Shown here one piece after another: positions 41,379-51,087 of a stretch of DNA of 64,000 nt. Under the pieces are notes generated by a model. It did not search any database. It was not told where the DNA came from and saw only the letters and a program-made list of their open reading frames with translations. Origin of the DNA: Treponema sp. (GTDB taxonomy: Bacteria > Spirochaetota > Spirochaetia > Treponematales > Breznakiellaceae). The position numbers and the translations under genes are program-made. The stretch covers positions 1-64,000 of the forward strand of contig WRLF01000007.1 in assembly GCA_009777735.1 (NCBI GenBank). Direction: 5' to 3'. Every line of letters begins with the position of its first letter. Positions within the stretch are counted from its first letter, which is position 1.

Positions 41379-43463
41379 TTACAAATTCAAATTCCGAATA
41401 TACTCCTCGTAAGCTTGCTGGGCGGTTCTTACATTTGCCCGCAGCCTTTCCAGTTCGGGAACGAGAGCATCAATACTGGCATCAAGCTGTAACAAGCGGC
41501 TCAGGTATTCCTGCCCCTGCTGCGACTGATTACCTGCTGCTTCAATATTTCTCCGGATACGATCCTGTTCCGATACAAAGCCCGTGCGCTGCCTTTCCGC
41601 TTCGGTAACTGCGGTTTCGGCAGCGGTTACCGCTGTTCTGAGGTTTGCCGCCTGCGTTAATGCTTCTCGTATTTGAGGAGGTATTTCCTGGCTGCTGGCG
41701 TATGACAGGAAAGCATCCTGTCTGAGCTGTAACAAGGTAATCCGTTCTGTAACCGGTCGCGATTCGAGGACGATGGCGGAAATCTCATTTTCTGCAGGCA
41801 GGGTTACATTAAAACGGTACAGGGTTGGGGTTTCTTCTGCCGCAGCAGGGGAAACAAGGGTGTAGTTTTGATTTTTAGGGTGTTCAATGACGAGTTCTTT
41901 TTCCTGCATCGCATTATTTTTGAAGACATAAGTCCTGGTAATTTCCTGACTGCGGTTGAATGTCATAACGCCGCCGGAAACAGTAACCGAAACCGTTGAT
42001 CTGCTGTTGACATCCATGACTGTCCCGGTAACGGATAGGTCTTCTCCGTAGGAAACAAGCCGTTTTTCGCCTTCATTCCAGAATTCTATGAGGGCATCTC
42101 CTGCATAAGTTCCGCCGTCATATACAGTGATGGGGCCGGCAGGGAGTTTCATTCCGCTGGTGTTCGTCAATTCAGCGCCAAGACGGGGGTTTTGATTCCT
42201 TCCTACGGCATTGGCGCCGGAAAATATCAGCAGTTTGCGCGCTTCAATGGGAGATTCAACAAGGGGCAACATGGCGCTCATCCTGCGGTTAAGGCTTACG
42301 GGAGTTCTGATGGTAAATTCAAATTGATCTCCTGCTGCTGTGGCCGCCGCTGTTTCCACTACGCCGCCGGTAACGCCTGCCTGATTATATCCTGTTCCTG
42401 CCCAAGAGTCAGTTTCTTCTACATTCATATCTCTCATAATCATCATTTCCGCTTCCGGCGCCATGGCTCTGGCACGGGCTGCTGTAGGGGCAGGTTCAGG
42501 CGGGACCATCATGGCTTGAGGAGCGCCATAACCGGTTTCATGTGCCGCACCGGCAGCAGTTCCGGCTATCGCGAGGGGCAGGGTAGGGCGGGAAACATAG
42601 TACGGGGGGTACAGGTTCTGCATAAATGAAGCGGGCCTTCCTGCGATGAGTGAAAGTCGGACATTGTTCCAGTCCGTGTCGCTGTCATTGTCAATAATTG
42701 CCCAGCCCTGAAACAGCGGGCTGCTTTGGCCCAGATCAAGCCGGTAAGACACTTTCCAGACAGGTGCGGGAATTACGTAACTGAGCGAGACTCTACGGCT
42801 GCCGCTTCCCGGCAGGTTTACCGTTAAATTCCGTGTGTTAAAATTACGTGACGCAGCAATGAGGTCCAGCGCCCGGCTCAGATCTTCCGAAAGCCGGCGA
42901 TCTCTGAATGTGAGGGAAGTGATATCCATGAAATTAAATGATCGTATCCCGTGTTCGGTGTACAGTGAAAGCCACGGCACGTGCGTTGTGGATATTTCCT
43001 GCGAACGGTATTCAACTCCCAGAATTTTTCCGCTGACCGGAGTGGGGACTGAGATTTCCACTTCTTCTCCCCGCAGCCTGCCGAGTAAGTTTGCCATATC
43101 CGGAGAATCGGAAATGTCTATTCTCAGGCTCCGTAGCGTTTGGAATAATGTATTTTCTGATTGATACGAAACAGACGGATTTGCCGAAGCGGGATCGTTT
43201 AACACCAGCGACATGAGCGCGTCATTTACCGCGTTTGTTTTGAAAGGCAGGTTGATTGCTCCCGGACCGTTCAATGTTCCTGAATGTTCAAAATAGGCAA
43301 TTCCCGATGAAAAAACAGCTATTCGCGTTAACGGCAGTTCCGCCGCGCCGCTAATGCTTATACGATCGCTGTCTGTTTCATCTCTTCCCGCTTGAGCGGA
43401 AATTCCCGATACATACAGACAACAAACCATTAAACATAAAAATCGCATCATAGTCTTTTTCAT
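41379..43463 (-). CDS. DUF4139 domain-containing secreted protein
   Basis: A 694-residue protein with a signal peptide (cleavage near SAQA, 25). The N-terminal region has PLTRIAVFSSGIAYFEHSGTL, typical of DUF4140/DUF4139 proteins. The middle has RRVSLSYVIPAPVWKVSYRLDL and DTDWNNVRLSLIAGRP, the DUF4139 core. A Pro/Ala/Met-rich linker and a C-terminal coiled coil (about 610-690) follow. The function of the family is unknown. AAAGGAG precedes the ATG. It follows pfp by three bases on the same strand. Confidence 0.82.
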   Translation of the reverse strand: MKKTMMRFLCLMVCCLYVSGISAQAGRDETDSDRISISGAAELPLTRIAVFSSGIAYFEHSGTLNGPGAINLPFKTNAVNDALMSLVLNDPASANPSVSYQSENTLFQTLRSLRIDISDSPDMANLLGRLRGEEVEISVPTPVSGKILGVEYRSQEISTTHVPWLSLYTEHGIRSFNFMDITSLTFRDRRLSEDLSRALDLIAASRNFNTRNLTVNLPGSGSRRVSLSYVIPAPVWKVSYRLDLGQSSPLFQGWAIIDNDSDTDWNNVRLSLIAGRPASFMQNLYPPYYVSRPTLPLAIAGTAAGAAHETGYGAPQAMMVPPEPAPTAARARAMAPEAEMMIMRDMNVEETDSWAGTGYNQAGVTGGVVETAAATAAGDQFEFTIRTPVSLNRRMSAMLPLVESPIEARKLLIFSGANAVGRNQNPRLGAELTNTSGMKLPAGPITVYDGGTYAGDALIEFWNEGEKRLVSYGEDLSVTGTVMDVNSRSTVSVTVSGGVMTFNRSQEITRTYVFKNNAMQEKELVIEHPKNQNYTLVSPAAAEETPTLYRFNVTLPAENEISAIVLESRPVTERITLLQLRQDAFLSYASSQEIPPQIREALTQAANLRTAVTAAETAVTEAERQRTGFVSEQDRIRRNIEAAGNQSQQGQEYLSRLLQLDASIDALVPELERLRANVRTAQQAYEEYIRNLNL

Positions 43464-43466
43464 TTA

Positions 43467-45131
43467 CTACTCCTTTTTATTTTTTTCCAATTGCAATGTA
43501 AGCGGTGGCTGATCACATATCTCCGGAGGCCCGAAATACTGGATCGCTCCCGGTACGCAAAAACTCGTTGTAACCAACCATGTATCACGCAATGATTTAT
43601 ATGACTTGAAAGGGCTGCCGCTCAGTTCAACAAGCGCTTTTCTTATAACGGGTTTTTTCGCGCCGCGCCTCTGTTCCAGATTCATCATCATGGTCAGCGG
43701 TACGCCGCCGGCAATCCACTCGTCGGGAGGAGCAACAAGGTTACGCACGCATGCAAGATAGCCGGTTAATCCTGACGCAATCAGCACAGATGCACTAAGG
43801 CCAAGCGAATAACAGTAATCAGAATCAAAATTGGAAGGAAAAGCGCATCGGCCCTCATAACCAAAGAAGTGCCCCATTGCGCAAAATGATCCTATAAATT
43901 TTTTTTCATCTTTGAGCGTTTTGAGTTTTTTTTCAACCATGCCTATCAGCAGTTTTTCTGTCTGGATCCTTGAAACCTGGACATTTCCGTGCGGGTCACG
44001 GTCCATGAGAAATTCCATGCCTATTTCCGGCGGTAATGCGCTCAGTATACGATAGGAAACTTCTGAAATACGCATTGAGAACCAGTACAGCTGATCAATG
44101 AATGAACCAACTTTAGAAAAATTTTCACGGTCACGGGCAATGGCATCGTTTATTTCGTTAATAACCTGTTTAATTTCCGGAATAAATTCTACTAGGCCTT
44201 CAGGTATCAGTACTACACCAAAATTATCCCCGTTTTCCGCTCTTTTAATGATTGAATCGCAGATAATGTCAACAACCTGATTCAGTGAGATTTTTTTCTC
44301 TTCGATTTCTTCCGATATCAGGCACACATTCGGTTGGGTTTGCAGGGCGCATTCAAGGGCGATATGGCTTGCAGCCCGGCCCATTAATTTAATGAAATGC
44401 CAGTATTTTTTTGAGCTGTTCGCGTCACGCATAATATTGCCGATGAGTTCGCTGTATGTTTTGCATGCGGTATCAAAGCCGAATGATGTTTCTATGTATT
44501 CGTTTTTCAAATCGCCGTCTATGGTCTTTGGGCAGCCGATAACCTGAATATCAGACCCCTGCTCAATAAAATATTCCGCCAGCAGTGCGGCGTTCGTATT
44601 GGAATCATCGCCGCCGATTATTACCACTGCGTTAAGCCCAAGGGTTTTAGCTGTTTTCAGCGATGCGGCGAACTCTTCCGGCTTTTCGATTTTATCACGC
44701 CCCGAACCGATTATATCAAAACCGCCGGTATTACGGTACGCGTCAACAATTTCGCCGGTTAGGATTGTTGTTTTGTTTTTTATCAAACCTTTAGGACCAT
44801 CTAAAAAACCGTATAATGTTGATCCGGGATTCCATTTTTGCAGACCGTCATATAAACCTGCAATGACATTATGTCCGCCGGGCGCCTGCCCTCCGGAAAG
44901 AATAACCCCGGCTTTAATTTCGCGGTTTGTTTGTTTATTGTCACCTTTGGAAAATGTGATCAATGGTTTCCCGTAGGTGTGTTTAAATATTTTTTTAAGT
45001 TCATCCCTGTCGGAAACCGCTTCGGCAGCACCGCCTGTTTCAATTGCTATATCGTGCATTGAACCGGCAAGACATGCGGGAAGTTTTGGCCGGTACTCAT
45101 AACGGGCCTTTTGTAATGCGGAAATTTCCAT
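43467..45131 (-). CDS. pfp: pyrophosphate-dependent 6-phosphofructokinase (long, PfpB-like)
   Basis: The protein has 554 residues, the long PPi-PFK group found in spirochaetes and plants. [19 protein letters not shown] is the phosphate loop. [13 protein letters not shown] carries the GGDD signature of PPi use, and [10 protein letters not shown] holds the catalytic Asp and the PPi-type Lys. [15 protein letters not shown] and [11 protein letters not shown] bind fructose 6-phosphate. It gives reversible, ATP-sparing glycolysis. Heptamer repeats (45165-45207) lie just upstream of its -10 region; GAGGAG is the ribosome site. Confidence 0.94.
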   Translation of the reverse strand: MEISALQKARYEYRPKLPACLAGSMHDIAIETGGAAEAVSDRDELKKIFKHTYGKPLITFSKGDNKQTNREIKAGVILSGGQAPGGHNVIAGLYDGLQKWNPGSTLYGFLDGPKGLIKNKTTILTGEIVDAYRNTGGFDIIGSGRDKIEKPEEFAASLKTAKTLGLNAVVIIGGDDSNTNAALLAEYFIEQGSDIQVIGCPKTIDGDLKNEYIETSFGFDTACKTYSELIGNIMRDANSSKKYWHFIKLMGRAASHIALECALQTQPNVCLISEEIEEKKISLNQVVDIICDSIIKRAENGDNFGVVLIPEGLVEFIPEIKQVINEINDAIARDRENFSKVGSFIDQLYWFSMRISEVSYRILSALPPEIGMEFLMDRDPHGNVQVSRIQTEKLLIGMVEKKLKTLKDEKKFIGSFCAMGHFFGYEGRCAFPSNFDSDYCYSLGLSASVLIASGLTGYLACVRNLVAPPDEWIAGGVPLTMMMNLEQRRGAKKPVIRKALVELSGSPFKSYKSLRDTWLVTTSFCVPGAIQYFGPPEICDQPPLTLQLEKNKKE

Positions 45132-45164
45132 GAAGTGCTCCTCTTTTACATGGTAGCAAATATA

Positions 45165-45207
45165 ATAGGTAATAGGGAATAGGGAAGAGGTAAGAGGTAA
45201 GAGTGCG
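45165..45207 (-). promoter_or_regulatory. heptamer array upstream of the pfp -10 region
   Basis: On the minus strand CTCTTAC, CTCTTAC, CTCTTCC, CTATTCC, CTATTAC run into CTATTATATTTG, an A/T-rich -10-like tract about 30 bases before the pfp start. As with ettA, ruvA and cysS the array fills the place of a -35 region. Confidence 0.45.
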
Positions 45208-45228
45208 CGAACTTACATCGGGCGGATA

Positions 45229-45260
45229 AAAAAAACCGATCGTTGGGATCGGTTTTTTTT
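45229..45260 (-). terminator. rho-independent terminator after the two-repeat lipoprotein gene
   Basis: AAAAAACCGATC and GATCGGTTTTTT form a 12-bp stem with loop GTTGG, with T-runs on both strands. It lies 18 bp after the end of the minus-strand lipoprotein gene. Confidence 0.85.
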
Positions 45261-45277
45261 ATTGCAATTACCGGGTA

Positions 45278-45994
45278 TTATTCAGTTTCCGGGAATTCTA
45301 CTGTAAATTCACCCGATCCCGCCGCATTTGTTGGCCCCAGTACAGCACCCAAAACAGAGAAAAAATTCTCCGGTACACCTGCAAGTGTCCAGTCGAGTGT
45401 GGGCTCCAGTTCAATTTTTGCCCGGTATCTTGTATCTGCTTCAAAAAGAGGATCGGTAAAATCTTCCCAATCCGAATCATCCCAAAATGACCATACTACG
45501 GTTCCATTGTACTGTGCATGTCCAATCGTTTCTTGAGGCGCTCCACCTGTCACCGGTGCGGCCAAATCTACAGAGGAAGCAGTTATAGGAAGTCTAACAG
45601 TTAGCGGGAATTCTACCGTAAATTCGCCTTTATTTACTTCATTGCCTTTATCTGTTACCGGTAAAGTGCCCGGAACTTTGAAAAAATCAGCCTCTACGCC
45701 GTCCAGTTTCCAGCCGTTTCTTTCGGTCAGTGTTATGGTAGCCTGGTATGCTACATTTACCTTAAAAGGATTATCATCAGGATCCCATATTACGGCTACA
45801 GAATATTGCGGGCGGTTGAAATTTGTTTGAGGTGTCGCGCCTGTTACCGGGGCGGTTAAGGGAACATCGGCATCAGTAATAACTCCCGCGAATTCATAAT
45901 TTTTTACAATAAAATCGCACGATGCAAATAATACCGGTATAACCAGCAATAAGGTCAACGCAGTTAAATAATGGGGTGACATGTGTTTTTTCAT
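45278..45994 (-). CDS. lipoprotein with two copies of a spirochaete repeat domain
   Basis: A protein of 238 residues with lipobox LFASC (Cys26). Two repeats of about 95 residues follow. Each begins LxAPVTGxxPQ, has QYxxxVxW, then YxAxIxLxxxxGWxLxGVxxxFFxVxG and ends GEFTVEFP. The same pattern occurs in the N-terminal third of the large lipoprotein at 59916-63326. It is probably a surface beta-sandwich module; ligand unknown. Confidence 0.72.
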   Translation of the reverse strand: MKKHMSPHYLTALTLLLVIPVLFASCDFIVKNYEFAGVITDADVPLTAPVTGATPQTNFNRPQYSVAVIWDPDDNPFKVNVAYQATITLTERNGWKLDGVEADFFKVPGTLPVTDKGNEVNKGEFTVEFPLTVRLPITASSVDLAAPVTGGAPQETIGHAQYNGTVVWSFWDDSDWEDFTDPLFEADTRYRAKIELEPTLDWTLAGVPENFFSVLGAVLGPTNAAGSGEFTVEFPETE

Positions 45995-46015
45995 TTGCTA
46001 GCTCCTTTGACTTTT

Positions 46016-47089
46016 TTATTTTCTGGTGGCAATGCCAAATTCATAACCGACGCTTACATTCACCATGTTCCGGCGGAACACATTATCTGAAGAAACGTCG
46101 ATGGTGTCCATTAAATCCCGCAAATACCGGATATCAAGGAAAACAGAGCCGGGGCCGAATTTTGTCCCGCATTTTATACCGATGGTCCAGCCCCAGGGAT
46201 AGGTGTCATTAATGTAAGATACCTCATACAGGGGGAACACAAAATAGGGGCCTCCCAATACCGAGAAATAGTTGCTTGCCCAGCGCTGAGTATACCTGAG
46301 GAGAGGAGAAACAAATACCGAAAGAGATGGAGGGTTAGCAAACGGTTTCGTATGTCCATTAAGCATACCTTCTACCTGTAGGCCAAAGTTTGATAAGAGG
46401 GCAATATTGGGCATACTTACCATGGAATAAAGTGCCAGGTTAAAATTTTCGTAATAATTATTAATATAATAGCGGTTCCCCAGATTTTTATTCCTTGGCT
46501 CGGAATTAATCATTATTCCTCCGCCTCCCCGTATTCCTAAGTATAGCCATTTTGTAGGTTCGGAAGGGGTAGACCAAATAACTCTGGACAGTCCGCCTTC
46601 ATATGGGCCGAGATCCCGGGGAATCCAGGAAAAAAGCCATTCAAGCATTCCGGGAAGGCCTTCCATGTATTCTTCCCTGTCATAAACTGTCATTTTGTCG
46701 GCACGGAGCAGTTTTGCATCTTCCATTTCCCACAGGTACAGCATAACATCCCACAAATCCGGTTCGTCTTCATTCGGGAAAATTTCACCGGTGAGGGCAT
46801 AAGGTGTACCTCTCGTCAGAGAAGGGCTGGGACAGATATAGGGAGGGAACCCCCCTTCAGGAACATCTTCCGGAAGATTTATCATATCAACTTCCCATGG
46901 ACGGAAGTCTGCCATTGCATAGACACCGTCATACAGCTCTTCGCCAAAATCATCGATAATTTCCAGGTCTCTTCCCCAAAACGGTACCAGCGCAACAGAT
47001 TTTCTGCCGTCGCTTTGGGCATAAAGGCTTAATGGAAGGAGGGAAAGCAAAACACAGAAAAATAGCAATTTCAGTGTAAAACAGTTCAT
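46016..47089 (-). CDS. secreted protein with probable C-terminal beta-barrel
   Basis: There are 357 residues with a signal peptide (cleavage near LYAQS, 25). The N-terminal half is a soluble domain (VALVPFWGRDLEIIDDFGEELYDGV, PYALTGEIFPNED) that resembles GNA1162- or TolB-like small folds only vaguely. The C-terminal half is glycine- and aromatic-rich strands ending YEFGIATRK. It is probably an outer-membrane protein. No known family is recognised. It follows its neighbour in the same direction. Confidence 0.6.
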   Translation of the reverse strand: MNCFTLKLLFFCVLLSLLPLSLYAQSDGRKSVALVPFWGRDLEIIDDFGEELYDGVYAMADFRPWEVDMINLPEDVPEGGFPPYICPSPSLTRGTPYALTGEIFPNEDEPDLWDVMLYLWEMEDAKLLRADKMTVYDREEYMEGLPGMLEWLFSWIPRDLGPYEGGLSRVIWSTPSEPTKWLYLGIRGGGGIMINSEPRNKNLGNRYYINNYYENFNLALYSMVSMPNIALLSNFGLQVEGMLNGHTKPFANPPSLSVFVSPLLRYTQRWASNYFSVLGGPYFVFPLYEVSYINDTYPWGWTIGIKCGTKFGPGSVFLDIRYLRDLMDTIDVSSDNVFRRNMVNVSVGYEFGIATRK

Positions 47090-47177
47090 TTTATCTATCC
47101 TCTTGAAACTATACTATATTTTAATTATAGAAGGTTTGATCCTGCATATCAATGATTTGAGAAAAATAAATTAAAAT

Positions 47178-47864
47178 TTAAGTAATTGTTGTGCCAGTAT
47201 AGTCTTTGCCGGATATAATTTTTTTTAGGTTTTCAAGGTTTTTTCCTGCCGCACATATTACTTTCAGACCGATTTTTTCGGCATGACGGCTGGCAACCGG
47301 ATCAAAAGGAACATTTTTTCCCGGGCTCCACTCGTCGCCGACCATTTTTCTGAAATCTGCCCATGAGATGGTGTCCAGCGGCTGTGCCTGAGGGTCGGTT
47401 TTTGGATCGGCTGTGTATACTTTTTCTATATTTGACAGATTGATGACTGTTCTTGCACCAAACTTCTCGGCAAGCAGCACCGCATCGTAATCAGAGGAAA
47501 AACCCGGCTTCCAGCCTGCTGCAACAAGCACTTTTCCGGTAAGCGGCTGTGCCGCAGTGGGGTCGGTTACAACATCCTGATTGCACCATTCAGCCAGGAC
47601 CGCTTTTACCAACTGGGCATTAAGCCGGGTGGCCATTACCCCAATCCAGTCCGCTTCATCGTTACATACATCCTTGCCGGAAATCTCCCGGTATGCATTC
47701 TGCCATGCACGTGCCGGTCCGCCGCCGCCTACCACGAAAATAAACTGTTGTTCAGCATCTGCACTGATAATCCCGCGTATCAGATCGGTAAATTCTTTTA
47801 AAAATAGTAAGTCAACCCCGTCAGGAGCAACAATAGACCCTCCCAGTGAAATCACTATTACCAT
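47178..47864 (-). CDS. pyrH: UMP kinase, archaeal/spirochaete type
   Basis: An amino-acid-kinase-fold enzyme of 228 residues. MVIVISLGGSIVAPDGVD is the phosphate loop, FVVGGGGPARAWQ follows, and DWIGVMATRLNAQLVKAVL is the UMP-site pattern of archaeal PyrH. SDYDAVLLAEKFGARTVINLSNIEKVYTADP closes the ATP site. It phosphorylates UMP to UDP. The archaeal rather than proteobacterial form is notable but is also found in spirochaetes. Confidence 0.88.
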   Translation of the reverse strand: MVIVISLGGSIVAPDGVDLLFLKEFTDLIRGIISADAEQQFIFVVGGGGPARAWQNAYREISGKDVCNDEADWIGVMATRLNAQLVKAVLAEWCNQDVVTDPTAAQPLTGKVLVAAGWKPGFSSDYDAVLLAEKFGARTVINLSNIEKVYTADPKTDPQAQPLDTISWADFRKMVGDEWSPGKNVPFDPVASRHAEKIGLKVICAAGKNLENLKKIISGKDYTGTTIT

Positions 47865-47890
47865 AATGTACCTCTATTTTCTAAGCATTA

Positions 47891-48439
47891 CTATTCTTCA
47901 AAAGGATGCAGTGTCAGCATAACTTCAATGTAGGCTGAATTTTGATCTTCGGTCGTAAAACTTTGCCCGCTGTGTTGACCAAGGGGGAAAAAATAAATGG
48001 GTTCATTGAATTCAAGGGGTATTGTCTGCATTGTAGTATGATATCGAACGCCCTGACCGGGAACTTCAATCCATACCTGTCCCTGCGCCATAAGATATTT
48101 TTGGCTTCGGCGGATGTGCGGGGTAAATTGGGCTACCACCACAACATTTGCATTCACGAGCCTTACCTCGACCGGGCGTCTGTGTATTGTGGTCTTACGG
48201 TATGTCTCGCTCCAGATAACAACCTGGTTTTGTTCTACTACACGGGCATTTATTTCCAACACAACAGCCCATTCCTGAAAGTGCGGGGGGATGTTATGTT
48301 CTGATGAATGTTCGCCTGATCCGGCGCCTCCCTGATGGCCCCGTCCTGAACGGTGGTCTTCCTGTGCCGGCGCAATGGTAGTACACACTAAAAAGAGGAT
48401 AATTCCAAGGAAGTGCCAATGGCGTAATCTGCACTGCAT
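47891..48439 (-). CDS. secreted protein in the ECF sigma/anti-sigma operon
   Basis: The protein has 182 residues with a signal peptide (cleavage near APAQ, 25), then a short His/Gly/Ser-rich stretch and a beta-rich domain (WAVVLEINARVVEQNQVVIW, VWIEVPGQGVRYHTTMQTIPLEF). No family is recognised. It starts five bases after the anti-sigma gene and is likely a periplasmic target or sensor of the sigma regulon. Confidence 0.65.
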   Translation of the reverse strand: MQCRLRHWHFLGIILFLVCTTIAPAQEDHRSGRGHQGGAGSGEHSSEHNIPPHFQEWAVVLEINARVVEQNQVVIWSETYRKTTIHRRPVEVRLVNANVVVVAQFTPHIRRSQKYLMAQGQVWIEVPGQGVRYHTTMQTIPLEFNEPIYFFPLGQHSGQSFTTEDQNSAYIEVMLTLHPFEE

Positions 48440-48444
48440 GACTA

Positions 48445-49089
48445 TTACCTTCTCCTTCTCTGCGTTCCCTGTCCCGGTATCTGTTGATTTGACACTTGTT
48501 GTGAATAATCTGCTGCCCGGATAATTGCAGGTTCGCCATTAGTAACAAAATTCCTGCTTTCCGGCAATTGCATTATCAATAATTCTCCGGCATCCCGAAT
48601 ACCCAGGTACTGTAATACATCGTTCATATCCGAAACGGGAATAATGGCGGGCATATCAAAATCGTCATCGGGAAGGATGGCCATGCCCGGAGTTTCTGTT
48701 GCGACCGGAACCCTTGTGCCCAACACAAATGCCAAGGCAACGAATAGCAGCGCAACTGCCGCAACTGCGGCTGCGGCTGCGGGAATGGGAATGGAAACAC
48801 GGCGCTGCCATAGTGTTCGGGATGTTGAGGTCCTGCCTGTTGTTCTGCTTTGTGCAGACAGGGATTCCGTTCCAAAACGCTGTTCCATTGACAGCCATAC
48901 ACGATCCTGCGCCGCTTTACCGGAAATTTCCGTATCAGAGGCAAGCTCAATGGAAAGAGCTTTGTATGTTCCCAACTGTTCCTTACAGGAAGGGCAGTTT
49001 GAGATATGTTTTTCGATTTTTTCTTTCCATGGAGAAGGCACCTCTCCATCGAAATAAGCCGAAAGCAGTTGACGATCAGGACACATCAT
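48445..49089 (-). CDS. anti-sigma factor with zinc-finger (ZAS-type) domain
   Basis: A protein of 214 residues. CPDRQLLSAYFDGEVPSPWKEKIEKHISNCPSCKEQLG contains the HxxxCxxC zinc motif of ZAS anti-sigma factors. One membrane helix (about 96-118) and a short external domain follow. It should hold the neighbouring ECF sigma factor at the membrane until a signal releases it. Its ATG overlaps the sigma gene stop by four bases. Confidence 0.88.
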   Translation of the reverse strand: MMCPDRQLLSAYFDGEVPSPWKEKIEKHISNCPSCKEQLGTYKALSIELASDTEISGKAAQDRVWLSMEQRFGTESLSAQSRTTGRTSTSRTLWQRRVSIPIPAAAAAVAAVALLFVALAFVLGTRVPVATETPGMAILPDDDFDMPAIIPVSDMNDVLQYLGIRDAGELLIMQLPESRNFVTNGEPAIIRAADYSQQVSNQQIPGQGTQRRRR

Positions 49090-49610
49090 GACCCTCCCTC
49101 TTTGTTATGCATTATTGTCTTGCCAAGCAAAACGGCCAGCCGTTCCCTTGCTCTGAATACCCGCACTTTAACATTTCCCTCGTTTATTCCCAGCGATTTT
49201 CCGATTTCCCTGTAATTCATTTCGGCATATTCTTTTAAGATCAATACCACACGGAGGTTTTCCGGTAACTTGTTAAGCGCTTCCAGCACTTCTTCTCTCG
49301 TTTCTTTTTTGACAAGTTCACCTTCGCCGTTTTCCGTCTGCCTGAAATCTTCTTTCAAAGCCCGCTGGTAAGCCCTGCGTTCACGTTGTTTCCGCTTTGC
49401 ATAATTCAAAGCAGCGTTTTTTACCACCCTGATGAGCCAGTATGTAGCTTCATTAAGGTTTGGAAAGATCATGTTTTTTTCGTGCAGACGAAAAAATGCC
49501 TCCTGACAAAGATCTTCGGCAGCCTCATTTGAATTGGAAATACGGTAAGCCACCTTGTATAAAATGGGGAAGGCGGAATTATACAATGTTCGGAAATCAG
49601 CTTCGGTCAT
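49086..49610 (-). CDS. ECF-type RNA polymerase sigma factor
   Basis: There are 174 residues: sigma region 2 (LYKVAYRISNSNEAAEDLCQEAFFRLHE) with ATYWLIRVVKNAALNYAKR, then region 4 (LNKLPENLRVVLILKEYAEMNYREIGKSLGINEGNVKVRVFRARERL). It directs RNA polymerase to stress or envelope promoters. It heads a three-gene operon with its anti-sigma factor and a secreted protein, and is probably autoregulated. Confidence 0.93.
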   Translation of the reverse strand: MTEADFRTLYNSAFPILYKVAYRISNSNEAAEDLCQEAFFRLHEKNMIFPNLNEATYWLIRVVKNAALNYAKRKQRERRAYQRALKEDFRQTENGEGELVKKETREEVLEALNKLPENLRVVLILKEYAEMNYREIGKSLGINEGNVKVRVFRARERLAVLLGKTIMHNKEGGS

Positions 49611-49674
49611 TTCCTAGCTGCTCCCCATTTTCTTTCATAAATAATAACAAGTTTTTTCATTAATTGTTACAACC

Positions 49675-51087
49675 TTATTGTATTTTACGCCATATTGTCC
49701 CATCTGGTCTATCCTCAAGGACAATACCCCGTTCTTTGAGGCCCTGGCGCAGCTTATCCGCTGAAGCAAAATCCTTTGCTGTTTTTGCTTCAGCTCGTTT
49801 GGCAATAATATTCTCAATTTCCTGCCTTTCTGCGTCATCTTCCGGAAGTTTCTCCGTTTCGCAGAAAGCCCGCAACCCCAGCCCGAGAACTTCATCCATA
49901 TCAAAAGCAGCAGCCAGCGCGTCGGTCGGTTCGATTGTACTATCCCTCAAAAGCCCCCACAATTCAGCAAGCGCTCTTGGCGTATTGAGGTCGTCTTCAA
50001 GCGCTTTGTTGAAAGCGTCAAGGTTAGGGATAGGGGACCGGGAACTTGACTGAGCTTTTTCGACAAGGGTGCGTATCTTGTCCATGAGGGATTTTCGAGA
50101 ATTTTTTGCCCCATCCAGGCTGTCCCAGGAAAAATTCATTTGACTGCGGTAATGCCCGCCCAGCAGGAAATAACGGTAATCCAGAGGATGGTAGCCGTTA
50201 TCAACAAGTTTTTGCAGGGTTAAAAAACCCCCTGCCGATTTGGACATTTTTTCCCTGTCAAGAACCAGAAATTCATTGTGCAGCCAGTACTTTACCCAGG
50301 GTTTTTTACCGGTTGCCGCTTCGCTTTGAGCTATCTCGTTTGTGTGATGAATGGGGATATGGTCGATACCCCCTGCGTGAATATCAAATTGTTCGCCCAG
50401 ATACCTCATGCTCATGGCCGAACACTCAATATGCCAGCCAGGATAGCCGCGTCCCCAGGGGCTGTCCCATACCAGGGCCTGGTTCTCGAATTTGCTTTTC
50501 GTAAACCACAGAACAAAGTCGTGGGGGTTGCGTTTGTTGGAATCAACTTCGGTACGCGCTCCCGCTTGCAGGTCTTCCATACGCAAAAGGGCAAGTTCAC
50601 CGTAGTTTGGCGTTTTGGAAATGTCAAAGTAGAGATTCCCCCCTGCAGAATAAGTATAACCGTTGTGTTCAATCCGTTGGATCAGGGCGATCATATCGGG
50701 AATGTGATCCGTTGCCTTGCATACCACTGTTGGCCGCAGAATGTTCATTGTGTCTGTGTCTTTGAAAAAAGCATCGGTGTACATTGCGGCAATTTCCAGT
50801 ACGCTTTTACCCCGTTCGGCGGCACTTTTTACCATTTTGTCTTCGCCGTCGTCATTGTCGCCGGACAGGTGCCCTACATCAGTAATATTCATGACATGGT
50901 TCACTTCGTAACCGGCCCGCCGAAGCGAGCGAACTATAATATCATGCAATACATACGCACGGAGATTGCCGATATGGGCATAATTATAAACGGTCGGCCC
51001 ACAGCCGTAAAAACCGACTTTGCCGGTTTCTAGCGGCTCAAAAACCTGCATTGTTCTGCCAAGGGTGTTGAAAAAATGAAAAGGCAT
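49675..51087 (-). CDS. cysS: cysteinyl-tRNA synthetase
   Basis: A class I enzyme of 470 residues. GFYGCGPTVYNYAHIGNLR contains a zinc-ligand Cys and the HIGN motif. GWHIECSAMSM and GGIDHIPIHHTNEIAQSEA hold the other zinc ligands. DREKMSKSAGGF is KMSKS. The C-terminal ARxxKDFAxADxLR region is present. Residues about 346-355 (SRSPIPNL) come from heptamer repeats at about 50022-50048. The ATG follows TATAGT by six bases, suggesting a leaderless message. Confidence 0.95.
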   Translation of the reverse strand: MPFHFFNTLGRTMQVFEPLETGKVGFYGCGPTVYNYAHIGNLRAYVLHDIIVRSLRRAGYEVNHVMNITDVGHLSGDNDDGEDKMVKSAAERGKSVLEIAAMYTDAFFKDTDTMNILRPTVVCKATDHIPDMIALIQRIEHNGYTYSAGGNLYFDISKTPNYGELALLRMEDLQAGARTEVDSNKRNPHDFVLWFTKSKFENQALVWDSPWGRGYPGWHIECSAMSMRYLGEQFDIHAGGIDHIPIHHTNEIAQSEAATGKKPWVKYWLHNEFLVLDREKMSKSAGGFLTLQKLVDNGYHPLDYRYFLLGGHYRSQMNFSWDSLDGAKNSRKSLMDKIRTLVEKAQSSSRSPIPNLDAFNKALEDDLNTPRALAELWGLLRDSTIEPTDALAAAFDMDEVLGLGLRAFCETEKLPEDDAERQEIENIIAKRAEAKTAKDFASADKLRQGLKERGIVLEDRPDGTIWRKIQ

